Origin: Coriobacteriaceae bacterium
Lineage (GTDB): Bacteria > Actinomycetota > Coriobacteriia > Coriobacteriales > UMGS124
Reading direction: 5' to 3'
Length of the DNA: 24,271 bases
Assembly (NCBI GenBank): GCA_019421015.1
Contig: JAHZGC010000033.1
Coordinates: forward strand, 19,731-44,001
Shown: positions 8,976-16,341 of the stretch, piece after piece
Position numbering within the stretch: the stretch's first letter is position 1
Layout: every line of letters begins with the position of its first letter
Notes under the pieces: generated by a model
Database searches by the model: none
What the model was told of the DNA's origin: nothing
The model's input: the letters and a program-made list of their open reading frames with translations, nothing else
Translations under genes and position numbers: made by a program

Positions 8976-9389
8976 ATGCCCGCCGTCGTGCTCCTCATAG
9001 GCCGCATCCTGCTCGTGGTGGCGCTGTTCCTCTTTCTCTTTGCCATCATGAAGACCGGGGTGGGCCTGGTAAAGGGCCAGCGCAGCGACGCCGCCGTCTG
9101 GTGCGTCGACATCGTCGAGGGCCCCAGCGAGGTGCGCGGCGGCCACGTCGACATCCTCGGCCCCATCGTGGTGGGCCGCTCCCCCGGCGCCGACATCGTT
9201 CTGCCCGGGGCTTACGTGAGCGGCCGCCATGCGCGCTTCTCTCCCCAGGGGCCGGCCCTTGTCATCGAAGACCTTGATTCCATGAACGGCACGACCGCCA
9301 ACGGGCGACCGCTGGTGGGACCCACCGTCCTGCACGACGGCGACCTCATCCAGGTCGGAGACACCGTTATGAGGGTGACGCGCCAATGA
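8976..9389 (+). CDS. fhaB: FhaB (FipA)-type membrane-anchored FHA protein
   Basis: 137 residues. An N-terminal membrane helix at about residues 4-27 (VVLLIGRILLVVALFLFLF) places the FHA domain in the cytoplasm at the membrane. The FHA domain at about 50-137 contains VVGRSPGAD, SGRHARF and DSMNGTTANG. The ribosome binding site AAGGAG lies inside the end of fhaA. The stop overlaps the pstP start (ATGA). In mycobacteria the homologue FipA links FtsZ and FtsQ and is phosphorylated by PknA; here it is probably the adaptor that recruits phosphorylated partners to the elongation or division machinery. Confidence 0.93.
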   Translation: MPAVVLLIGRILLVVALFLFLFAIMKTGVGLVKGQRSDAAVWCVDIVEGPSEVRGGHVDILGPIVVGRSPGADIVLPGAYVSGRHARFSPQGPALVIEDLDSMNGTTANGRPLVGPTVLHDGDLIQVGDTVMRVTRQ

Positions 9390-10894
9390 CCGAAGAAGAC
9401 ACCCGCGCCCCTGGCGCCCCCGCTCCCGACGGCGAACTTGAAGCGTTGGCCGCACTGGCCTCCGACGAGGGAACCCGCGAGGTGAGCGACCCCGACCCAG
9501 AGACCCTGACCAACGAGATACCCCCGCTGCCCGCCGAGCCGCAGGACGATCCCGTCCCCACCGGGGCGGCCGAGGGGCACACCGACCCCGAAGGAACCCC
9601 GCAGCCCGGCCCTGAGGACACGGCGCCCATCGACCATATCGAGCTGGCCGCCCTCATGACCGACGAGGGACCCGACCAGACGATGCCCTTCACGCCCGTC
9701 GCAGCCCCCGTACAGCCCACCCGCCCCTCTGTGACCGAACGCATCTCGGGCGCGGCCAAGGGCACGGGCTCGCTCGCCTGGGGTTCGCGCACCGACGTGG
9801 GCTGCGTCCGCGACCACAACGAGGACTCCTTCGTCATACGGTTCCCGCTCTTCGCCGTCGCCGACGGCATGGGAGGCCACGCGGCCGGCGAGGTGGCGAG
9901 CACCATAGCGGTCTCCTCCCTCGCCGAAGACGCCCCCTCCACCCCCGACGACGCCGCGCTCGCCGCCGCCGTCGAGCAGGCAAACCTCAACGTCATCGAC
10001 GGGGCGGCGAGCGGCCTGGGCCGCGCCGGCATGGGCACCACCTGCACCGCCGCCATCATCGACGGCCACACTATGGCCGTGGCCCACGTAGGCGACTCCC
10101 GCTGCTACCTGCTCCATGCGGGCCAGCTTGTGCGCGTCACCCACGACCACTCCTACGTGGAGGAGCTCGTGGCCGCCGGCGAGATCACCCGCGAGGAGGC
10201 GCGTATCCACCCCAACCGCTCGATCATCACCCGGGCCCTGGGCAGCGAACGCACCATGCGGGCGGACCACTTTACTGTTGACGTGGCCCGCGGCGACCGC
10301 GTGCTGCTGTGCTCCGACGGCCTCTCCTCCATGGTTCCCGACGACGCCATCGAGGAGACGATGGTCTCCACCACCACGCCCCAGGTCTGTGCCGACGCCC
10401 TGGTCGACCTAGCCCTCGCCATGGGCGGCCACGACAACGTGACCTGCGTCGTGATCGACGTCAAAGACGACGGTGTGGCCTCGCGGGCCTTCCGGGCGCG
10501 CCTGCGCAACATCTTGGCCGGAGCCCTGGTGTGCGTCGCCGTGCTACTTTTGGCCTTCCTCGGACTCTACGGCGTCTCGCAACACAGCTGGTACCTCACC
10601 GACAACAACGGCTACGTCGCCCTTTACCGCGGCATAGCCGGCATGTCGCCGGCCCTGGGCATGAACAACCTGGTCGAAAGCAGCAACGTGCGCACCGACC
10701 AGCTCAGCGAGTCGGTAGGCCAGCGCCTAGCGGCGGGCATCAGCTTCTCCAGCGAGGACGACGCCCGTGCCACACTGGCCAGCTACCGCGACCAGGTGGC
10801 CTCGGCCTCGCAGAACACGGCCCGCACCCCCGAGAGCACCGCCGCACCCACCGGTGCCGATACCGACGCCGAAACCGCCCGAGGGGGCGTCTAG
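9386..10894 (+). CDS. pstP: PP2C-family Ser/Thr phosphatase with membrane anchor and long N-terminal extension
   Basis: 502 residues. The PP2C domain at about 129-370 has the metal-binding motifs RDHNEDS (D143-D147), VADGMGGH (D160), the GTT turn of GMGTTCTAA, VGDSRCYL and CSDGLSSM. One membrane helix follows at about 376-397 (ILAGALVCVAVLLLAFLGLYGV), then about 100 extracytoplasmic residues ending in a Thr/Ala-rich tail. The first 128 residues form an acidic, Pro-rich, probably disordered extension not present in mycobacterial PstP, whose catalytic domain begins near residue 5. It contains two similar blocks, LAALASDEGT and LAALMTDEGP, the latter followed by DQTMPF. Function: reverses phosphorylation by the two kinases of the cluster. 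Its start overlaps the fhaB stop and its stop is one base before the next gene. Confidence 0.93.
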   Translation: MTEEDTRAPGAPAPDGELEALAALASDEGTREVSDPDPETLTNEIPPLPAEPQDDPVPTGAAEGHTDPEGTPQPGPEDTAPIDHIELAALMTDEGPDQTMPFTPVAAPVQPTRPSVTERISGAAKGTGSLAWGSRTDVGCVRDHNEDSFVIRFPLFAVADGMGGHAAGEVASTIAVSSLAEDAPSTPDDAALAAAVEQANLNVIDGAASGLGRAGMGTTCTAAIIDGHTMAVAHVGDSRCYLLHAGQLVRVTHDHSYVEELVAAGEITREEARIHPNRSIITRALGSERTMRADHFTVDVARGDRVLLCSDGLSSMVPDDAIEETMVSTTTPQVCADALVDLALAMGGHDNVTCVVIDVKDDGVASRAFRARLRNILAGALVCVAVLLLAFLGLYGVSQHSWYLTDNNGYVALYRGIAGMSPALGMNNLVESSNVRTDQLSESVGQRLAAGISFSSEDDARATLASYRDQVASASQNTARTPESTAAPTGADTDAETARGGV

Positions 10895-10895
10895 C

Positions 10896-13673
10896 ATGGG
10901 CAATCGCCGCAACACCGAGCTGCTCCTGCTGGCCCTTGGCGCGGTGCCCGTGTTCCTGCTGTACGCCATGTACGTCATACAGCAGGGGGGCCAGCCGAGC
11001 TTCGAGACCCTCGTGGTGCCCATCGGCCTGGCCGCCGCCTTTGCGGTGGCCCATGTGGCCGTGCGCCTCCTCGCCCCCGGGGCCGACCCCGCCATCCTTC
11101 CCATCGTGTTCGTGCTCTCGGGCGTGGGCATCACCTTTGTCACACGCCTCGCCCCCAGCATGGCGGTGCGCCAGGTGGTGTGGCTCTTCGTCTCCATCGC
11201 CGCGATGGTGGCGGTGCTCGCCTGCGTGCGCAGCCTGGAGCGGCTCGCGCGCTACAAGTACACCATCGGCATCATCGGCGTGGTGCTCCTGCTCGCCCCC
11301 ATGGTCTTGGGCACCGAACGCTACGGCTCCAAGCTCTGGATCGAGATAGGCGGCTTCAGCTTTCAGCCCGGCGAGCTGGCCAAGGTGCTGGTGATTATCT
11401 TCTTAGCCAGCTTTCTCTCGGAGAACCGCGAGCTCCTGAGCATCGCCAACCGCAACGTCCTGGGCCTCAAGGTCCCACGCCTGCGCATGTTGCTGCCCCT
11501 GCTTGCCATCTGGCTCGTCTCCCTGGCCATCGTAGTCTGGGAGCGCGACCTGGGCAGCGCCGTGCTGTTCTTCGCCATCTTCGTGGTCATGCTCTTCGTG
11601 GCCACGGGCCGCTGGTTCTACCCCATCGTCTCGGTGCTCCTGCTGGCGGTGGGCATCTTCTTGGCCTACCAGTTCTTCGGACACGTGCGCACCCGCGTCG
11701 ACATCTGGCTCGACCCCTTCGCCGATCCCGCCGACAAGGGCTACCAGATCGTGCAGTCGCTCTACTCCCTGGCCGACGGCGGCCTGATCGGCACGGGCAT
11801 CGGCCGCGGCATGCCCACGTTGGTGCCCCTCTCCTACAGCGACTTCATCTTTACGGCCATCGCCGAGGAGCTGGGGCTTCTGGGCGGCTCGGCCGTGCTT
11901 CTGCTCTTTATGCTCTTTGCGGTGCGCGGGCTTCTTACCGCCGCCCGGGCGCGCAGCGACCTGTCGGCCTTCATGGCCGTGGGCCTCACGGCCTCCATCA
12001 GCCTCCAAGCCTTCATCATCGTGGGCGGCGTGACCAAGCTCATCCCCATGACGGGCATCACGCTGCCTTTCATGGCCCAGGGCGGCACCTCGCTTCTGGC
12101 CAGCTTCATCGCCGTGGGGCTGCTGCTTCGCTGTGGCGACGAGGGCACCGGCACCCAGGTGGAGATGGCCGGCAGCGGCGTGTCGACCCAGGCGGGCCTT
12201 GGGTCCCACCTAGAAACCCCCGAGAGCGGTGTGCTGGGCCGGCGAGCCCTGAGCCGCCGCCTCACGGTGCTCACCTGCTTCTTTACCGCCCTTTTTGCCG
12301 TGCTCATCGCCAACCTGGCCTTCATCCAGGTAATCCAGGCCGACGAGATCAAGGCCATGCCCGCCAACAACCACACCATCGCACGCAAGGCCTACGTCGA
12401 GCGCGGCAGCATCCTCACAAGCGACGGCGTGACCCTGGCCGAGAGCGTGCGCCAGGCCGACGGCACCTACACCCGTAGCTATCCCCAAGGATCGCTGGCA
12501 TCCCACACCGTGGGCTACGCGAGCACCCGTTACGGTTCCACCGGCATCGAGGCGGCCTACGACGGCACCCTCACCGGGTCGAACAGCTTTGCCACATGGG
12601 ACGGGCTCATCAACTCGCTGGCCGGCGTGGGCACCGTGGGCAACGACGTGGTGCTCACCATCAACTCGCGCATCCAAGCCGCCGCCGAGCAGGCGTTGCA
12701 GGGCCGCACGGGCGCCATCGTGGTGCTCGAGCCTTCCACCGGCGCAGTGCTCGCCAAGGTCTCGGCCCCCGGCTACTCCAACGACGAGCTCGAGGAGCTC
12801 TTTGCCACCGGCGGCGTCAACGCGCCCCTGTTCGACCGCGCCACCCAGGCCCTCTATGCCCCCGGCTCCACCTTCAAGGCCGTCACCTTGGCCGGCGCCC
12901 TCGACAGCGGCATCGCCACGCTCGAATCGGTCTACGCCGCGCCGGCCTCCATCGAAATAGGGGGCGGCGAGGTCACCAACTACAACCTCCAGGACTTTGG
13001 CGAACTCGACCTGCGCACCGCCTTTGCCGTCTCAAGCAACACCGTCTTCGGGCAGGTGGCCGTGCAGCTGGGGCCCTACGGCCTGGTGAACACGGCCCGG
13101 GCCTTTGGCTACGGCCTGTCGGTGGGCATGGATTTCTCCACCGTGACCTCGCTCATGCCCGACCCGGCCGAGATGACCGAGTGGGAGACCGCCTGGGCCG
13201 GCGCGGGCCAACCCGTAGGCCAGCACTCCAGCGCCGTCGGCCCCCAGACCACGGTGATACAAAACGCCATGGTGGCGGCGGCCATCGCCAACGGCGGCGT
13301 GCTCATGAACCCCTACCTCGTCAAAGGCATCACCGACCCGTCGGGGGCCTACGTGAGCACCACCACGCCCCACGCCCTGGGGCAAGCCTGCTCCCCCGCC
13401 ACAGCCGGCCAGGTGGCAAGCGCCATGCTCACCACGGTAGCCGAGGGCACGGGCGGTGCCGCGAGCATCGTGGGCGTCGACGTGGCCGGCAAGACCGGTA
13501 CGGCCGAGACCGGCGCCGAGCAACCCGACGCCTGGTTCATAGGCTACGCCCCGTTCGACACGCCGCAGGCCGCCATCGCCGTGATCGTGGAGGACGACGG
13601 CGAGCACACCGCCACCGCCATCGCCGGTGACGTTTTGCAAGTAGCCCTCGAAGTTCTGGGAGGTGTCGGGTAA
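10896..13673 (+). CDS. rodA/pbpA: Fusion of RodA-type SEDS glycosyltransferase and class B penicillin-binding protein
   Basis: One uninterrupted frame of 925 residues from the ATG at 10896 (GAGGGGG upstream). Residues about 1-425 are a SEDS polymerase with about ten membrane helices; recognisable motifs are ERYGSKLWIEIGGFSFQPGE, WERDLGSAV, the loop WLDPFADPADKGYQIVQSLY, SDFIFTAIAEELGLLGG and TLPFMAQGGTSLL. A roughly 30-residue linker leads to a further membrane helix at about 456-478 (FFTALFAVLIANLAFIQVI), then the PbpA-like periplasmic part. The transpeptidase has the SxxK serine in STFK (S658, K661), SSN (713-715) and KTG (866-868). In other actinobacteria these are two adjacent genes, rodA and pbpA. 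Both partners face the same way across the membrane, so the joint product could polymerise and cross-link peptidoglycan as one polypeptide. It follows pstP by one base. Confidence 0.94.
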   Translation: MGNRRNTELLLLALGAVPVFLLYAMYVIQQGGQPSFETLVVPIGLAAAFAVAHVAVRLLAPGADPAILPIVFVLSGVGITFVTRLAPSMAVRQVVWLFVSIAAMVAVLACVRSLERLARYKYTIGIIGVVLLLAPMVLGTERYGSKLWIEIGGFSFQPGELAKVLVIIFLASFLSENRELLSIANRNVLGLKVPRLRMLLPLLAIWLVSLAIVVWERDLGSAVLFFAIFVVMLFVATGRWFYPIVSVLLLAVGIFLAYQFFGHVRTRVDIWLDPFADPADKGYQIVQSLYSLADGGLIGTGIGRGMPTLVPLSYSDFIFTAIAEELGLLGGSAVLLLFMLFAVRGLLTAARARSDLSAFMAVGLTASISLQAFIIVGGVTKLIPMTGITLPFMAQGGTSLLASFIAVGLLLRCGDEGTGTQVEMAGSGVSTQAGLGSHLETPESGVLGRRALSRRLTVLTCFFTALFAVLIANLAFIQVIQADEIKAMPANNHTIARKAYVERGSILTSDGVTLAESVRQADGTYTRSYPQGSLASHTVGYASTRYGSTGIEAAYDGTLTGSNSFATWDGLINSLAGVGTVGNDVVLTINSRIQAAAEQALQGRTGAIVVLEPSTGAVLAKVSAPGYSNDELEELFATGGVNAPLFDRATQALYAPGSTFKAVTLAGALDSGIATLESVYAAPASIEIGGGEVTNYNLQDFGELDLRTAFAVSSNTVFGQVAVQLGPYGLVNTARAFGYGLSVGMDFSTVTSLMPDPAEMTEWETAWAGAGQPVGQHSSAVGPQTTVIQNAMVAAAIANGGVLMNPYLVKGITDPSGAYVSTTTPHALGQACSPATAGQVASAMLTTVAEGTGGAASIVGVDVAGKTGTAETGAEQPDAWFIGYAPFDTPQAAIAVIVEDDGEHTATAIAGDVLQVALEVLGGVG

Positions 13674-13704
13674 TATGAGACCCCTCAGTCCACCACCGTT
13701 CAGG

Positions 13705-13740
13705 GAAGAAGTCCCGTGCCCCCGGGCACGGGGGGCTTCT
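13705..13740 (+). terminator. GC-rich hairpin between the SEDS-PBP fusion and pknB, without a U tract
   Basis: CCCGTGCC (13713-13720) pairs with GGCACGGG (13725-13732), extended by GAAG/CTTC at the base. The following bases are CTCGACC, so a classic intrinsic terminator is not completed. It could reduce read-through, be a processing or stability element, or a rho-independent terminator of weak type. It sits in a 135-base gap, the largest inside the cluster. Confidence 0.5.
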
Positions 13741-13808
13741 CGACCATTCACACCCCAAGCCGTCAAACGAACCACTTACACGCAGCATCAGGTTAGGAGC
13801 GCAGAAAT

Positions 13809-16127
13809 ATGGCGAGCATAGAGAAGGGCACGGTGTTCGGAGGACGCTACATCGTCCAGTCGCAGGTGGGCACCGGCGGCATGGCCACGGTGTACCGCGG
13901 CATCGACAACGTGCTCGACCGCCAGGTCGCCATCAAGGTGATGCTGCCCCAATACGCCTCCGATCCCGCCTTTGCCCAACGCTTCAAGCAGGAGGCGCAA
14001 GCGGCCGCGGCGCTCCAGAACCCCTACATCGTACAGGCCTACGACTGGGGCCGCGATGCCGACACGGGCACCTACTACATCGTGATGGAGTTCCTCCGCG
14101 GGACCGACCTCAAGACGGGCATCCGCTCCCACGGCGCCCTGGCCCCCCGCAAGGTGGCCCAGATCGGTGCCCAGGTGTGCTCAGCCCTCTCGGTGGCCCA
14201 CGCCCACGACATCATCCACCGCGACATCAAGCCGCAGAACATCATGATCCAGCCCAACGGCGACGCCAAGGTCATGGACTTCGGCATTGCACGGGCCAAG
14301 AACTCCCACCTCACCCAGACCAACTCGGTGCTGGGAACCGCCCACTACGTCTCGCCGGAGCAGGCCCAGGGTAAAGAGCTCGACGCCACCTCCGACCTGT
14401 ACTCACTAGGCGTGGTCATGTACGAGGCGGCTACCGGCAAGCTCCCCTTCGAGGGCGACGACGCCGTCTCGGTGGCCCTCAAGCAGGTCAACGAGCAGCC
14501 TGTGCCACCGAGCCAGATCAACCCCAACGTCGACGAAAACCTTGAAGCCATCATCATGCGCTGCATGGACAAGGACCCCCGCCGGCGCTTCCGCTCGGCC
14601 GACGAGCTGCGCCATGTGCTGAACAACTACATCAACGGGCGCCCCATCGGCCTACCCGCCTACAACGACGCCACGACGCGGCTCGGCTCGGCGGGCCGCA
14701 CGACCCAGGTCATGGCCCCCGGCAGCGAGCGCACCACGGTGCAGCAGCGCACAGCCGTTCAGAACCGCGCCTCCGGCACCGCCCCCACCCAGCGGATCAA
14801 CCGCGCCGGCTCTCAGGTCTCCACCTCACCACGCGGCGGTTCTTCTTCGATGCGCCAGCAATCCGGCAACGGCAACCGCACCGGCCTCGTCGTCGGCATC
14901 GCCGTGGGCGCCCTCATCGCCGTCATCCTCATCGTGGTGCTCAGCCTCACGATGTGCGGAGGCAACGGAGGCAGCAACCCGTCGACCCCGGACAACTCCC
15001 CCAACACCAACAACCCCACGGCCACGACGGCTCCTGCCGGCCAGGTCAAGGTCCCCTCGTTGGCCAACTACACCCAGCAGCAGGCCAAAAACCGCCTTGC
15101 CGAGGACAAGCTCGAAATCGGCGAGGTCAAGGAAGAAGCCAGCTCCACCGTGCCCGTGGGCAAGATCATCCGCCAGGATCCGGCGGCGAACTCGCAGGTT
15201 GCCGAGGGCACCAAGGTCAACATCTGGGTCAGCTCCGGCAGCGCGAACATCACCGTCACCGATATCCGCGGCAGGACCGAGGCCGAAGCCATGCAGATTC
15301 TCCAGGGCCTCGGTCTCACTGGCCAGCACGACGCCACCCTCGACGCCTACAGCGACACCTACGCCCAGGGCCAGGTCATAACCTATCAGCCTGCTAACCA
15401 GCAGGTCGCCAAGGGATCCACCGTGCGCTACGGCCTCAGCAAGGGCCAGGACCCCGTCGTCACGGTACCCGACAACCTCATGTGGGCTTACTACGACGCC
15501 ATCGACGGCATCCTCGCCCCCCTGGGTCTCAACGCCAACGTCACCTGGACCAAGAACAACGACGTGGCCTGGGGGTACGTCTACGACGTACAGCCCGCCG
15601 TCGGCACCCAGCTCAACCGCGGAGACACCGTCTACCTCACGGTGAGCGACGGCCCCGACACCCTCGTGCTCAACAACTACGAGGGCTGGAGCATCGACAA
15701 CGCCCGCGCAGACCTCGAGTCCCAGGGCTTCACGGTGACCGTGGACCAGTCGACCGCCGCCCCCAGCGCCGACGTCGCAGGCCTCGTGTTCGGCACCAAC
15801 CCCGCGGCGGGCACCGAGGTCAACAAGGGCTCGGCCGTGACCATCAACGCCTACGGCAGCTACACGTCCCCCAGCGGCAACATCCCCAGCGATATCGACA
15901 CCTACGGGATTCAGGGGGCCGTGGACACTTTACAAGGCATCGGCTTCCAGAACGTCACCGTAACCGACGGCACCTCGGTCATCGACCCCTCGAACTACGG
16001 CAACTACACCATCAGCTCCGTGGACGGCGCCGGCAGCAGCGTGCCCCTCTCGGACGAGATCGTGATCCACGTCACCCCGCGCTCCTCGAACAGCGAGGGC
16101 GGCTCAGGGCAGACTGCTTCGGCGTAG
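13809..16127 (+). CDS. pknB: PknB-type Ser/Thr kinase with five PASTA units
   Basis: 772 residues; AGGAG precedes the ATG. The kinase domain spans about 13-280: GTGGMATVY, VAIK (K43), HRDIKPQN (H137, R138, D139), DFG (D157), and the activation loop with TNSVLGTAHYVSPEQ. A Thr/Ser/Arg-rich juxtamembrane stretch (about 283-358) has several TT pairs, likely autophosphorylation and FHA-docking sites. One membrane helix at about 359-382 is followed by a Thr/Pro/Asn linker and about five PASTA units (starting near 396, 462, 530, 597 and 665), which bind muropeptides or lipid II in homologues. The fifth unit is divergent. The kinase should phosphorylate FHA partners and wall enzymes encoded just upstream. 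The frame ends in two consecutive stops (TAG TAA). Confidence 0.95.
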   Translation: MASIEKGTVFGGRYIVQSQVGTGGMATVYRGIDNVLDRQVAIKVMLPQYASDPAFAQRFKQEAQAAAALQNPYIVQAYDWGRDADTGTYYIVMEFLRGTDLKTGIRSHGALAPRKVAQIGAQVCSALSVAHAHDIIHRDIKPQNIMIQPNGDAKVMDFGIARAKNSHLTQTNSVLGTAHYVSPEQAQGKELDATSDLYSLGVVMYEAATGKLPFEGDDAVSVALKQVNEQPVPPSQINPNVDENLEAIIMRCMDKDPRRRFRSADELRHVLNNYINGRPIGLPAYNDATTRLGSAGRTTQVMAPGSERTTVQQRTAVQNRASGTAPTQRINRAGSQVSTSPRGGSSSMRQQSGNGNRTGLVVGIAVGALIAVILIVVLSLTMCGGNGGSNPSTPDNSPNTNNPTATTAPAGQVKVPSLANYTQQQAKNRLAEDKLEIGEVKEEASSTVPVGKIIRQDPAANSQVAEGTKVNIWVSSGSANITVTDIRGRTEAEAMQILQGLGLTGQHDATLDAYSDTYAQGQVITYQPANQQVAKGSTVRYGLSKGQDPVVTVPDNLMWAYYDAIDGILAPLGLNANVTWTKNNDVAWGYVYDVQPAVGTQLNRGDTVYLTVSDGPDTLVLNNYEGWSIDNARADLESQGFTVTVDQSTAAPSADVAGLVFGTNPAAGTEVNKGSAVTINAYGSYTSPSGNIPSDIDTYGIQGAVDTLQGIGFQNVTVTDGTSVIDPSNYGNYTISSVDGAGSSVPLSDEIVIHVTPRSSNSEGGSGQTASA

Positions 16128-16150
16128 TAAGGGCAAGGGCAAGCAATCAA

Positions 16151-16196
16151 ACGACGAAGGGGCGGCACCCACACGATGGGGCCGCCCCTTCGTCGT
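16151..16196. terminator. Perfect 16-bp stem between converging pknB and ABC permease genes
   Basis: ACGACGAAGGGGCGGC (16151-16166) and its exact complement (16181-16196) enclose a 14-base loop in which CCC/GGG can add three more pairs. It starts 24 bases after the pknB stop. No long T run follows on the plus strand; the symmetrical position between convergent genes suggests a shared, bidirectional terminator. Confidence 0.75.
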
Positions 16197-16210
16197 ATCC
16201 AGCCGTCCGA

Positions 16211-16313
16211 CCTGGCAAGAAATCCCAGGAATCCACTCATCAAGTTCCTGATTACTCGAACTTCTTGCCATCTGACGCTTCGAACGTCCTGATTTCCCGA
16301 CTTTTCTGCCAAT
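16211..16313. repeat. Small degenerate repeat cluster in the convergent spacer
   Basis: Two imperfect direct copies with a period of about 41 bases: CCTGATTACTCGAACTT (from 16247) followed by CTTGCCA, and CCTGATTTCCCGACTT (from 16288) followed by CTGCCA. Upstream, TGGCAAGAA (16212-16220) is the exact inverted match of TTCTTGCCA (16262-16270). The cluster lies between the pknB terminator and the permease stop. Confidence 0.5.
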
Positions 16314-16341
16314 CACCATCCCGAAATGGCGCACACCCCGC

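Noticed and set aside
10767..10895. Longer N-terminus for the SEDS-PBP fusion
   Set aside because: The extra 43 residues are Pro/Arg-rich and overlap pstP in another frame; the ATG at 10896 has its own ribosome binding site and directly precedes the first membrane helix.
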